A DNA stretch of 64,000 nt. It comes from Malus domestica (lineage: Eukaryota > Streptophyta > Magnoliopsida > Rosales > Rosaceae). Location of the stretch: positions 13,115,501 through 13,179,500 of the forward strand of contig NC_091673.1 of assembly GCF_042453785.1 (NCBI RefSeq). Direction: 5' to 3'. Numbering within the stretch: the stretch's first letter is position 1; every line of letters starts with the position of its first letter. This document shows, in pieces, positions 50,450 through 62,428 of this stretch. Under the pieces are notes generated by a model that saw only the letters and a list, made by a program, of their open reading frames with translations, made no database searches and had not been told where the DNA came from. The position numbers were made by a program, and so were the translations under genes.

Positions 50450-51832
50450 TGGTAAATTACATAGTAGCCCCTCAGGTTTAAGGTCTATTACAATCTCATA
50501 CAACGTCTTTAAAACATTTCACTTTCATACATCATGTACCATTTTATTTCAAAATAATACATCCGTTAGATTTTCCGTCCATTAACCTGTTAAATGCTGA
50601 CGTGGCTGCCACATTTGTGCTGATGTGGCTGCCAAATGTGTGCCACGTGGCAAAAATAATAATTTTTTAATTTTTTAAAAAAAAACATAAATCTTCTAAA
50701 ATAAAAAAATAAAAACCCAGAAGCTGAACAAAACCCCACCCCCGTGAACCCCCCTTATCCTTTTTCTTCCCTGCTCCCATCTTCCCACACCCCATACCTG
50801 CACCAGAGAACAACCCAGATCCCATATCCCCGCGAAACCCATACCCCATATGACCACCCCCAACCCATATCCTATTACCACGCCCCCCCGGCACGAAACC
50901 TAACCCAGATCCCATTACCACCCCTCCGACGCGAAACCCATATCCCCCCCCCCCGAACTGCAAGGACGTCATCCTCACCCGCATCATCTTCGTCGTCGAA
51001 GACGACAACGAGCAGGAGCAGCAGGGCGACAATGAGAAATCTCGGTCGACGACGAGATCAGGTGGTGACGAAGGACCTCCATGAGGAGCAGAGGGATCAG
51101 AGAGAGAGCTCTGCGGTATAGGCCGCGATGCAGCGCAGGACCCAAATTCACCGCCACGGAGACGACCAGAACGTTGAGCCCATTCCGACCCAACCCCTCA
51201 TCCTCAATCTCTTTTGGTTTATAAAGATATTGACGACAAGGATCGTAGTTTTGGGGTTATTGAGTCGAATTGCGATGTGGGTATGGAGGGTTTGGACCTC
51301 GATTTGAGTTTAAGGTTAGGGTTGGGATTGTTGTTTGGATGGGGACCTCGATCTGATGTGGGTCGTCGCGGGGGGGGGGAGGTAGTAGGTCGTGTGGGTT
51401 TTCAGGTAGGTCGTACAAAGAAGGGGATCTGGGTTGCGGGGAGGTGAGGGGGTGAAGGTGGGGTGTGGGTTTTCATGTGGGTTGCAGAGAGGTGAGGGGG
51501 TGGGGGTGGGATGTGGGGTTGCGGGGAGAAGAGAGGTGGATGAGGGAAGGTTTCAATTTTTTTTTTAATTTTTTTTATTAATTTTAATATTTAGAAGATT
51601 TAGGTTTTTTTTTTTTTAAAAATTAAAAAATTATTATTTTTTCCACGTGGCAGCCACATCAGCACAAATGTGGCAGCCACATCAGCATTTAACAAACTAA
51701 TGGATGAAAAATCTAACGGAGGTGTTATTTTGAAATAAAATGATATTGGATGTATGAAAGTGAAATTTTTTAAAGTTGTTGTATGAAGTTGTAATAGACC
51801 TCAAACCTGAGGGGCTACTATGTAATTTACCC
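50450..51832. mobile_element. Mutator-like element with long TIRs and 9-bp target duplication (second copy of the type)
   Basis: The left end TGGTAAATTACATAGTAGCC and the right end GGCTACTATGTAATTTACCC are inverted repeats that extend for over 200 bases. They include the CCACGTGG and GTGGCTGCCACAT-type modules. The flanks are TACTTTAAA (50441-50449 and 51833-51841). The interior is strongly strand-biased: C-rich on the left half and G-rich on the right, with no transposase. The 121-125-codon frames inside are low-complexity (Gly/Met or Pro/His) and are not called as genes. Same GGGTAAA start and same layout as the 1347-3026 element. Confidence 0.85.
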
Positions 51833-51841
51833 TACTTTAAA

Positions 51842-52775
51842 TCAAGTAAATTATTTTATAAATAAGTTTATAATAATTTATATATATTTTTTTTACAGAA
51901 ATTAGATAAGAATGTTCTTAATTGGCTAATAGAGATAAATACAAAGACCAAATTAACCAAATTGAAAACACATGGATTAAATAGAAGACAAGAAAAGTGA
52001 GACGAGAAATTTGGTTGAATGTTTGCTCAATAGATATAGCCATAGGTTTGAATAGACGTCTAGCAACCGAACAAGACTGCAACTAAAACAAACATCGAAT
52101 GCTACAGAACTCACCTGTACCCATTTGCATCAGTGAACGTAAAGATTGCAAGTCTTCGCTGCTCTCGAAGCACGAGTATAAGCACGTAGCAAAGATCGAA
52201 AGATGTATCAAACGCCCACCCGTAATCCAGCAGATAAAATACATTACATAGTCCACTTGGGGCAACACCACACATACGATGATATAGGTAAATATTTGAC
52301 TAGCTAGCATAGCACTTGAGGTGCGAGCTTAACCAAATCCACTGCACACATTGTTTACTCAGACATTCGAAAAATAATACAAAGACAATTTTTCATGGGA
52401 GAAGACTTTAACACACCATTTTTCTCCACATGCACACCCCACGCCTGTTACCGACTGTTTGATCAAACGAATAAAGAAAATCAGCGAACAAAACCAAACA
52501 AAGGATGCAAATGGAGAAAAATGGTGTGTAAACATTTCCCTCTTTCTTTCCCTCAACACAGTATTTCTTCGCAAGAGAATCCTTAAATAAACAAAAGGCA
52601 ACTACTTGTCAACACAGCAAAAAGGTCCAATTGTCACCTCGTATGTCGAAAGCCACCTTATTCGGTTGTGGCTTTTATCTGAAAAATAAGAAAATATCTG
52701 TGTCAGCAAGGAGGATAGTTACCATCATGTTCCAGATAAATTTACCACTGAAACTACCTCTGTATAATTCATTAT
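51842..52775. other. Intergenic DNA and 3' UTR region of the BTB gene
   Basis: About 52600-52775 should hold the 3' UTR of the BTB gene (minus strand). The rest has no recognised gene. Confidence 0.4.
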
Positions 52776-55700
52776 TCATACAAGCTGTACAACAGCAGCC
52801 ACTCTTAGGGCCCCGTTTTGGAGAAGATCAGCAAGCTCGTCAAATAGCAGAGCCGACCGCCATCCCCAGCCCTTGGGAGCTTTTGGTAAAAGCGTGCCTG
52901 TTTGCTTGAAACTCCCAAACACCATGACTTCCCTCTTTGATGGGCAAATTAACTGCATCATACAGGTATATGAAGCACGGATTCAATATACAAGGTTCTG
53001 GCGTAACATGAAAATGGGCTAAGTTGACAATGTTTGGTCACTTTGGAATGTTACCTGATAGCGGGCTGTAACCTTTTCACGAGAATCAACATACATCTGC
53101 ACCTGTTTTGGGCACAAACCGTAAAGTATCAATTAACAATCATATGAATCACAAATGTGACAAAACATACTCGTCAGCAAAACACAGTGAAAAAGGGTGA
53201 TCCTTTAAATGTGAAGATAAGAAGCATTCTTCTCCATAACTAAAATAACCCAATCATGCTCGAACAATCAAGGGAAGGCTGGCTAACCTTTCTGAATGAA
53301 TCAGTAATCTCTGCCTTACGTCGGTGAATAAATAATCCTGAAATAACAAATATATGATATGCATTCAGCTTAAGCAACAAATTTAAAATATAATTCAGAA
53401 AAGCAAAACAACATGCTTCCAAGGTATATATCATTAAGCCAGGAACAGTACCAAGTGTTCGACGTCCTTGAGGATCTTCATCATTAAAAGCCTGAACGCT
53501 AACCTATAAATTGGAACAGAATACCCATTCTGTCTGAGAGCATGGAAATTGGAAATCGGAAAAGCATCACCACATATGTAAATCTTATATTGAAAAGAAC
53601 AACAAGTTTGTACTCAAACACCTTCCATAAAGAACCAGCATAAAAGACTTCTGAAGAGTGCTTCACTTGGCCATCACTAAGCCTGTGCACATCCTCAAAT
53701 TGCACCCTGTAAAAAAAAGGGTGACTTGTAATTAGTAGGACAGACAATTGAGCATGATGACCAATCATTACATCCACATTATAATATTGTTAATGACATT
53801 CGGACTTGAGCAGATTCTGACTCAACCATCCTCACACACACAAAATCCAGTCCCAAGCAGAAAGGAATTGCATAAGTAGATGTGCAAAGGCACTTATATA
53901 ATTAGGTAATCAATTTGTAAAGGAGACTTCTAAGCTAGTAGATCATAGGACAGCATCCTAAAAAGAATGTATGATTATTATTTTCCAAAGAGAGTTCAAA
54001 ATCTGAAGCGCAGGTGGAAAGGAGTAATGGAAAGAGCTCACATACCCAAAGCGGAAAGGAGGGAAGTGACTTAAAGGTGTTTTCATATCCAATGAGATGG
54101 AAGAACTGCTTGCATTATCCCACTCAATCCCAAGCGCATGGTCTGACGACTCTACCATCTGAATGGGTACACCACTAGTACTTGGCACCGACATGGACGT
54201 TCCAGCCATTCTGCTCTGCATATCCATCTCATAGCCTCTCTCTGTTTGCTCCCCATGAGCATTAGCTACATTGTTCCCTCCTTGGCTTAGCCCAACTAAA
54301 GCTGTTAATCCATCTCCAGACAGGTCCCCATTATGGTCAGCTCTAGCCTCTGAATCATCATTAGCAAGAGACTGCTGGCAATTTCTGTTGCCCATGCCAA
54401 ATGGCACACGGGAAAAGACAAACCGAGTTGGAGGCCAGGCAGTTGCTGGTACAAACGTAGTTCCGCGTCCGATACCAGCAAGCCCATCAACAGGACCCCT
54501 GACATGCACACGTACAGGCCTAAAGAGACCATTTCCTTCACCTGGGGCAGACTCAGCAACATATACACCAGGAGAATTATTCTGATTATGCTCTTGCATG
54601 TAGTATCCGGTAGTAACTCCCTGTGAGAATGAAAATTGCTGTCTGCAACTGCAAGCTATATTTGTAAGACAGCAATTTTTGCACGTATCAGCACCAACTT
54701 CTTGGACTCTCTGGCTTAAAAGCATCTACATGATTGCATACCAAACAATTAAGTCAGTAAAAAAATAAACAGATAGGTTTTCTTTGCAACATATTGATAT
54801 TTAAACACACATAGAAACAAATAAGACATCTCTTCAAAAGCATAACCGCGGGCAACAATGTGTGTATGGAAGAAAGAGATGCCTGGCTTTCTCAAGGTGA
54901 GAGGTGGGCAGAGAGCCCTTGCAGTCAGTCTGCCAGGGCCTGTAAAAATAGTTCTTCGACTGAAGCAATTTATCAGCACTATGGTTTATAAGATATTTTC
55001 CAAATGGTTAACTATACCAGTTAATAGGGATAGCATGTTAGACATACAAATTGCATACCAATCAAAATTACTATAAAAACTAGATGCACCTTGTTTGTGC
55101 GCACAACCAAAACATTAACAAAGTAACTGTAATGATTGCTCTTTCATTTCCCCCACACTTGTTTAGCAAAAGAAAGATGGACTTAAAAAGAAAACAGATA
55201 TAGAAAGAAACCTGCAGCCAAAGACCATCGTTTACAGCTTTGCAGGGGAACCCCAGTTCCTCAAGTTGCTTTCGTACATTCAAAAGTGCCTCAAAAGACA
55301 TGTTGCAGTATAAAAGAGATCCGCCTTCAAATATATTAACAAATGCATCATATTCCTCCCCACCCACCCCAAAGTTCCCTTTAGCATAACCTTTAACCTG
55401 TCTTCTCCCTACAACCCTGCCACCCCATGAAAGAGGAGGCATGCCACATCTTCCCCAATCATTTGGCATGAGCTCACTAGTGGAAGAGTTCATTGAAGAG
55501 CATTGCCTTGACTGGTCCCTGGCAAACCAACTGTTGTTATTTAAGTGATAGCATGATCCTTCATCAGATGGCCCTTCCATAGCCACTCCATTTGCCCCCA
55601 GTCTACTTGCTCCAACACCAACTGGCATTTCAGCATAACATGAGGTTCTCATCACACCTATTTCCGATAGTGAATTTTTTAATGATGAAGGACCACCCAT

Positions 55701-57905
55701 GCTGCAGTTGTATCCTGGCTCCAAATTGGATTGAGGTTCCACAACTTGTTGGACTTGCTGTTTGGAATTTGAAACTCTTGTTTGGAAATCAACCACACAG
55801 TCTGCAAGCTCTATCAAAAGACTACGAGCAGTATTATGGCCCTCTACGTCATCTTTTAGGGTTAAGCGTCCGACTTCAGACTCCAACCTTTTGTTAGCAA
55901 AGCTATCAATCAGATTCTTTCCCTTTGCGTTAGAAGAATCAGATGGAGTATCCGTTCCTGCCTCAGAACTGGAACTTCCATGATCATAGTCTTCCTGTTT
56001 GCTTTGAGCACCTTTTGCAAGGAATGCATAGAATGCCAGCTCAAACCTTTCCACAAAGGAAAAACAAAGAACACATCAAAAGGAACTCAAGCTGTGATTA
56101 ATAAACCCGAGTTAGAGGCCGTCAATGCTCCTTACCGTTTCTCTTCACTGGGTACCCACAGCTCATCAGAGGTCAGCAATGCAAGCAGGGTTTGAGCTGA
56201 AAGTTTTGGAAGCACCTGTCCATGACCATGTCAGGAAATAGAATATGTAGCAGTAGGTTTGCATTAACAAAACTGAAAAACCTTGAAATATACTTAATCC
56301 TTATAAAATCAAATATACTGAGTCATTGACAATGGATAGATCCAAGATCGTACCCAGTGCACAAGGCTCCCGCTTTACGCAAGGTCTGGGAGAGGTGAAT
56401 GTCGGCTAGCCTTACCTCCATTTTATGGAGAGGCTGCTCCCAAGTCTCGAACCCGAGACCTACCGCTCATGGGCGAAGGCACTTGCCATCGCACCAAGAG
56501 AGAAGAAAAATTGAGATATGCTATCATAATTAAATAAAATAACAGAGCTTAAGCCATATTTTTCTAGACTGGGCAAGGTTAAGTATGCTAATATTGCAAA
56601 GAAAAACAAATATGTTCCTTCGGCATCCACTGTTTTGTTCTTCTCTCTCATCTTTTCTTATGTTGTCATGTTATATGATCTCAAAGGAAAACAGAAGGAA
56701 GAAGAAAATGTGTGCAAAACCCACAAGTGATTACTACAAAATAAGCACACCATCTTTTACCTCTTTCAACTCCATGGAACCACTTTGACAAAGGTAGCCC
56801 CAGCAAGCATTTCTTACTCGTTCTCCATGTATGCCATAATCTTGGCTCTCTGCAAACACCTAAAAGCACAAGTAGGCATTCTCAATTACAAAAGAAAATG
56901 GTAGCATGTGGGTCATACATAAACAAAGAAGCGGCACAAGCATTTCGAACCTGATAGGCTAAGAAGTTTGAAGTCCATAATTCAGATATAATGAAGTCTG
57001 TGCATATTGCACACAAATCCTGCATCAAAAGAACATCAAGCCGTAACCTAAATGCACATAAAGGGACGGGACTTCTAGAGTGGAAAAGAAAATAGTCACG
57101 CAAAGTAAAAGAAGAAATCAAAACGAGAAAATGATACCTGAAGGTCAAGAAAAGAAGCGGCAGCCAAAACACGAAATGCATTGTTATCATTAAGCTTGGG
57201 GTGGTGACCGTACAGATACGCCAAAGCCATTGCAATTGCTTCTCCGTTAACATTCTTATCGTCAATATGTAAGGTTAAAACGGGGGCACTGGCTTCTTTC
57301 CAAGGTCCATGAAGCATGTTCCTGCCAGACACATTACAGTCCAGCATATGAAGATTGCACAAGGTGATTAGTAAGCACCTAATTGCTACATAATTACGCG
57401 TGCATTATCGAAAACAAAAGTAATTTCATCAACTCCCCATTGCCAAGCTCAAGCTTAATAGTGCAAATGCTAATCTAGGTACTCTCCATATATACATACA
57501 TCCACATAACTATTCAAATTAACAATAAAACCCCACAATTATTAATTCAACATCATCCAACAACGCCGATGAAGCCGGCGAGGGGGCGAATTCAAGTTGC
57601 ATTTTGGTAAATTGACAAAGGGGGTTTAGGGAATTGGGGACAACGGACCTGAAGTAGGGGCTGCGGGAGAGAATAAGGCGGTGGAGGTGGTAGGTGGAGC
57701 CCATGGCGTGGACGACCATATCGGAGAAGGCACCGGAATTGAAGCCCTCCGTCTGTATGTGGTCGCAGAGGGCGGTGAGGTTGCAATCGAGCGCGCGCAG
57801 CTCGCCAGTGGACCGGTCGTTGTCAGAGTGCTGCGAGGGCTGAATCGTCATTTTCATCTGCGGCCCGTACGATCGCGCCGGCTTGGTCGGGTATTGCGGG
57901 TCCAT
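52776..57905 (-). CDS. BTB/POZ domain protein, plant germ-cell-less-like (12 exons, 871 aa)
   Basis: Minus-strand exons: 57649-57905, 57138-57321, 56951-57019, 56761-56859, 56136-56215, 55212-56046, 54046-54725, 53622-53706, 53452-53503, 53288-53337, 53055-53102 and 52776-52952. They join in phase to 872 codons. The BTB fold is at about 55-150 (FSDMVVHAMGSTYHLHRLIL, then HGPWKEASAPVLTL), followed by a BACK-like helical region (about 150-240). BTB proteins usually dimerise and can bind Cullin-3, so a role as ubiquitin-ligase adaptor is likely but inferred. The 278-codon exon 6 and 226-codon exon 7 are Ser/Gly/Asn-rich and probably partly disordered, with cysteine clusters (CKNCCLTNIACSC, about 525). 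The last five exons encode a compact, conserved-looking C-terminal domain of unknown role (about 735-871). I recognise it as a single-copy-type plant BTB protein but not by symbol. Start: first ATG with the family-like MDPQYPTKPARSYGPQ. Confidence 0.9.
56345..56505 (-). mobile_element. tRNA-derived SINE in an intron of the BTB gene
   Basis: On the minus strand TGGTGCGATGGCAAGTGCC (A box) and GGTCTCGGGTTCGAGACTTG (B box) are separated by about 35 bases. They are followed by the body TGGAGGTAAGGCTAGCCGAC and GGGAGCCTTGTGCACTGGG. This matches the well-known plant SINE body. It lies in the intron between exons 4 and 5, in the same orientation as the gene. Target duplication not resolved. Confidence 0.75.
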
Positions 57906-58127
57906 GTGAGCCGCAGTACCACTGGAGTTCTTCCGATTGCGAAGTCTATGAGAGTGTCGATGGGAGTGAGAGACCGGTGTTAGGCATCAGAGAGACGGAG
58001 TTTGTTGATGCGCTGCCGTTGTTACTTGGTGCACACGAGAAACGCGACATGGATGGGCGTGGGTCGGATCCGCTTGAATTGACCCGTTTAGCTCGCCCCG
58101 AACCATCTTCGTATATTTTTCTTTCAT
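57906..58127 (-). promoter_or_regulatory. 5' leader and promoter of the BTB gene
   Basis: About 220 bases of GC-balanced DNA between the ATG and the next repeat. No TATA box recognised. Confidence 0.35.
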
Positions 58128-58940
58128 GGCATGTTTACGTAGAATAATCGGAATAAAGAAAGGGAATTGAATTCCGATTACGGAGTATTTCGGTGTTAAA
58201 TAAATATTAAGGAATAAAAAAAGTGGTGGAGCCCACACGAAACAAGGAATCCAATTCCTGAAATTGGAGGAACCAGATTTCCTAGTTTTGTGAAGTATTT
58301 GAATTCCCTGAGGGCAAGGGAATCGGAATGCATCTTTTATTCCAATTATGCTCTCAATTGTTTCTTATTATCCCAACATTGCCCTTCATTTGACACTCAT
58401 TATGTCATTTTTAATAAATAAATAAAACATATTTTTATATTTTTATATAGATAATTTTATTATATAAATTTAATTAAGAATTTAATTTAATTAATTAGTA
58501 TGAAAATAATTTATTTATGTAAGGGCAATTTAGTCATCAACTTAGTTTTCATTCCGATTGAAGTGAATTAGTAAACAACTTATATGGACTCAACATCATT
58601 CTTGCCATCTTTTAATAAATAAATAAAACCTATTTATACATGCTTATATAGATTAATTTTATTATATAAATTTAATTAAGAATTTAATTTAATTAATTAG
58701 TATGAAAATAATTTATTTATGGAAGGGCAATATAGTAATCAACCTAGTTTTCATTCCAATTGAAATGAATTAGTAAACAACTTATATGGACTCAACATCA
58801 TTCCTACTCCGATTCCTGACAGTTTTAGTAAACAACTTCAACAGGAATCTTATTATGATTCCACCTAATTTCAATTCATCCTCAATCCAATTCACCCTCA
58901 ATCCAATTCCTCTCAATTTGATTACGGATTAGTAAACGCG
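58128..58940. mobile_element. MITE-like element enlarged by an internal ~200-bp tandem duplication
   Basis: The outer parts pair loosely (TGTTTACGTAGAATAATCGG on the left; GATTACGGATTAGTAAACG on the right) with subterminal AATTCCGATT/GGAATTGGATT words, as in hAT-type MITEs with TTTAC ends. Inside, 58408-58608 and 58611-58805 are direct repeats of about 200 bases (TAAATAAATAAAACATATTT to ACTTATATGGACTCAACATC). No coding sequence. Confidence 0.55.
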
Positions 58941-59041
58941 CACTCAGTATATTGCACAAACACCACGTGGAAGATATTTTTGGCAATTCCACACCTACAA
59001 GGCTACACACACCTATTTTAATGTGGATGTCAATATAGTAA

Positions 59042-59187
59042 GGGGTGTGATATCCACACATCCTTTTTTACTTCTCCCACACCTTTTTGGTTTTCAGCCA
59101 TCGGATTGGATGAATGGAAAAAGATCAATTGACAAAAATTAACAAGGTGTATGTGAAGTAAAAAAAGGTGTGTGGATAGCACATCCC
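59042..59187. mobile_element. 146-bp MITE (copy 2) with 8-bp target duplication
   Basis: GGGGTGTGATATCCACACAT on the left; GTGTGTGGATAGCACATCCC on the right. Flanks TATAGTAA at 59034-59041 and 59188-59195. Same family as 3955-4101. The centre keeps the ATCGGATTGGATGAAT module. Confidence 0.82.
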
Positions 59188-59195
59188 TATAGTAA

Positions 59196-59990
59196 TATAC
59201 CATCTACGTCTAAATTTTGATTAAAATTCACTCATTACACATCACGTGACACATGGGCCTTTCAAACCATTTTTTAAACATTGATGACCTAAGGTGAAAA
59301 TCAATCATGTTGAAGTAAACTCGTGCTAACATATCTTTTTTCTTTCACAAAGCTTTAAAAAAATTAGATTTCAAAAGAACTTGAAGTATCAATTACAAGG
59401 GCAAAATTGGTTGTGCTGTAGTCTAGCCCAAATTTGGTGAATAATAATTAGTAGGTATGTTAGACACTGCTAGTTAGGTTGATGTATTCATCGGAATTTT
59501 GAATTCGCTTTAGATACAGAATCAGTGACTACAACTCAGTTAGGAATATGATGATATGTCATATTTCTTATAATACAAAATGTTGTCGTTTAAAGATTTG
59601 TCTGGCTTTGCCTTGCTATCCGGTTTATTTTTGTTAGGAAGCTAAAACCAAATGCCTAATAAAAAAGGAGGTAATGCTCTAATGCTACGTATCATCCAAG
59701 TTAAAACCAAAGCAACCCACCACTATAGATGGTGGGTTGTTTTGTGGCCATCTTATGGTCATTCGAGCTATCACAAAAATACTTATATTTTATTAGCACT
59801 CCATATATTGTTGAATAAATCCTTTGAAAATCAAATACAACAACATCGATCATTAAACGGCTCTCTCTCTCTCTTTGTTTCTCTCTAGAAACCCAAATCC
59901 ACAAGCTCCATCACCAACTTCAAGCTCAGCCACCGACCCTTACTTTTGCTCAAGGTAGGCAGTAGCCCACTACTATTTCTTCCCTCCTCG
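59196..59990. other. Intergenic DNA, nothing recognised
   Basis: Small frames at 59652-59888 and 59701-59904 overlap on opposite strands and carry no motif. A CT-rich run lies near 59861-59889. Confidence 0.4.
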
Positions 59991-60752
59991 TTCCCTCATT
60001 CCCTTCCCTTCTCTCTCTTCTGCCTTTTCCATCTTTTTCCTTCTCTCTCATCTCATCTGCTTCATCCCCTTCCCTGCATCCACCTCTTCTTTCTCTCCCC
60101 TTTCTAGTCTCCTCAATTCGTTTTTATTCCTAGTTTTCGCCTGAGTTTATGTTAGTTTCCATTGAGTCGAGTCTCAACTATCCCCTGAGCTTGTCTCATA
60201 TTTGGGTTTCATGCCCCTTACCTGGCGTTTTCGCCTACTTTTATGGCTTTCTGCCTTTTAATTTTATTTTCTCCCTCATCCTTAGTAGTGATACTCCATC
60301 CCCATCCCACCATGTACTTGGATGGGCAGGCTTCGATCCGAAATTGGATTTTATATCCACTACCCTCCTTCATTTTCCCTCATTCAACTGGCATGTCGGA
60401 TCTCCATCGAGACCAAGTGTTGGGTATTTTACATACCCCCTTAGCCTCACTCTCTATCCATATGATATTTTGTTTGTATATATTTGCTCTATTCTCTCAG
60501 TTCGAAGTTTGGCTTCCTCCTAGGATGTGGCGGCGGTGGCGGTATGACTTATGTTGCTTGAGACTAGGGTTTTTTGTTGTTTGTTATCGCAGCCTACGTG
60601 CCTAAGTTTGTAAGGGCCTCCCGTTGTATCTTGGGTTGCTGTTCTCACTTTGCTTGGGCCTTTTACTTTATCTGCTATAGTTTATCGGGTTCCTTTTGGG
60701 CCTTGTATTAGTTTTTATTGTAATGAAAGTTTATATTGACAAAAAAAAAACA
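59991..60752 (+). mobile_element. Possible retroposon fragment with poly-A tail
   Basis: A C/T-rich segment ends GGGCCTTGTATTAGTTTTTA, TTGTAATGAAAGTTTATATTG and then a run of ten A, which is the typical look of a LINE/SINE 3' end. Frames of 118-124 codons here (60149-60605) have no recognised motif and overlap each other. No reverse transcriptase is seen, so a truncated copy is likely. Confidence 0.35.
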
Positions 60753-62300
60753 TTTGAAAATATGCATTAAATAACTTATATACCTTTTTTTTTTTAGGGA
60801 ATTGTTATTAGCACTCCAAATTTTCTATAATTAAAAAGAAAAAATACATTTTTAAAGAGTGTGTAATGAGATTTTTTAAGTGCTAATAACAATTCTTGTG
60901 CAGCAGTGTTCTATTTGCAACTCATATGCATCCTTTTTCATAATTTCTCAAGTTCCACAGGTACTTGTTGCATTTGACTAAATACTTGTGGATGCAGGTA
61001 TAGAGTATCAAATTTGTCTCAGGTGCAAGATATCGAAGAAACCGAGTTATAATTGTAGCATTAACTTCAGTAGCAGTTATTCAGGAGCATGAGTTTAGTT
61101 TCGAGAACCATCGATGCTTTAATATAGTGTTTTGCCAATTGTTCAGGTTACTTGGTGTTGAGAATTGAAGATGTGTGTTGGAGTTAATGACCCTCACTGG
61201 TGGACGCACGCCTCCCCAACCATTAGAGGACCTTTATTGTCTGTTACAGTAGATGAAATCAAACTCTTGACCTAGAGAGCAAATTTTTTGTGTTGTATGG
61301 CAAATTGCCTATGTTGGATATAGTTGTTGGGCGCCCATACTGGTGAATAACCACACATTTTCCCTTCATATGAGTATGGTCTCTTATTTCGCAATTCAAA
61401 ATGCTTTACAATTTATGTTATATAACTATGTAAAGCCATATATTGCGGATTTGATGATGATCATCATTCTATATGCTATTGGGAATTGGGAAAGTTGATA
61501 CATTGGTCAGTTTGATTTGGACGGTTTTTGCGATATAATTGATCGCTTACCCCGTACCCTTGGGGGTTATTGTGTTCAACCCGTCATGTGCGGCCCAAGA
61601 CACAAGATTTCGGGTGTCTGGGCCTTACATGCGAGAGAGTCTTTTGTTTGGACACCTGACTAAGGGCAAAAGACAGGGGGTGGGACCTGAAAGTGGGCTA
61701 TGGTGAGCCTGCAAATAAGAGAAGTAGGTAGGAAAATTGCATAATTTGGATGCCAAACCATAGAATTTCTCCTTACGTGCAAATGTGAGATAGGGAAACT
61801 TTTTGTTTCAAAGTCGGAGGAATATGTTAATCCAACCATCGGACTTCAGAATTTCTCCTTACCCTAGGCCCCCCAAACATCAATTGCCTTTTCTCATGAG
61901 GACTTCCATGGTAAAAAGGACTAGGATTATCTCTTCTTTTCCTTCCATCCCCTCCTCTCACATTTTATATTTTATCTTTCTCTTTCTATATAAAATTAAT
62001 AAATTAATATAAGATGTTAACATAGCTTAACCGTGACTGTTCAAATAGGAAGGGAGGGATGAGAAGGAAAAAAAAAAAAAAGAATCCTACTCCTAGTAAA
62101 AAAAAAAACATCGACTTCATGCCACGTATCTTAATACAGCAGACTCTAGTTCTTAATACGGCAGACTCACTAGAGTATAATCCGTTTTGTTGAATGTGAC
62201 CGTTACAAAAGGGAAGGTCCAACGGAGCTTTCTACCGCTTTTCAAATTTTAAAATTAAAAATTAAAAAGGTAAACAAACAATTTCTTCCCCTACTTTCTT
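60753..62300. other. Intergenic DNA upstream of the HEAT/TOG gene
   Basis: No gene recognised. A short inverted pair, AATTGTTATTAGCACTC (60802) and GTGCTAATAACAATTC (60879), brackets about 100 bases, a possible small MITE. The last 150 bases before 62429 are T/C-rich leader sequence. Confidence 0.4.
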
Positions 62301-62428
62301 TATCTCTGTCACACAGACCAACCCTCATTCATCATCGAAACCCAGAGATTTTCAATCTCAATCTCACATCTCTTTCTCTTTCTCTTCTATCTTCTTTGCT
62401 CCGTCACCGCGTTCGGTCTCCGATTTCA

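Noticed and set aside
50667..51121. Gly/Met-rich and Pro/His-rich frames inside the second Mutator-like element
   Set aside because: Low-complexity readings of C-rich/G-rich strands, not conserved protein sequence.
60149..60605. 118-124-codon plus-strand frames
   Set aside because: Two overlapping frames in C/T-rich DNA ahead of a poly-A tail; no recognised domain. Noted instead as part of a possible retroposon.
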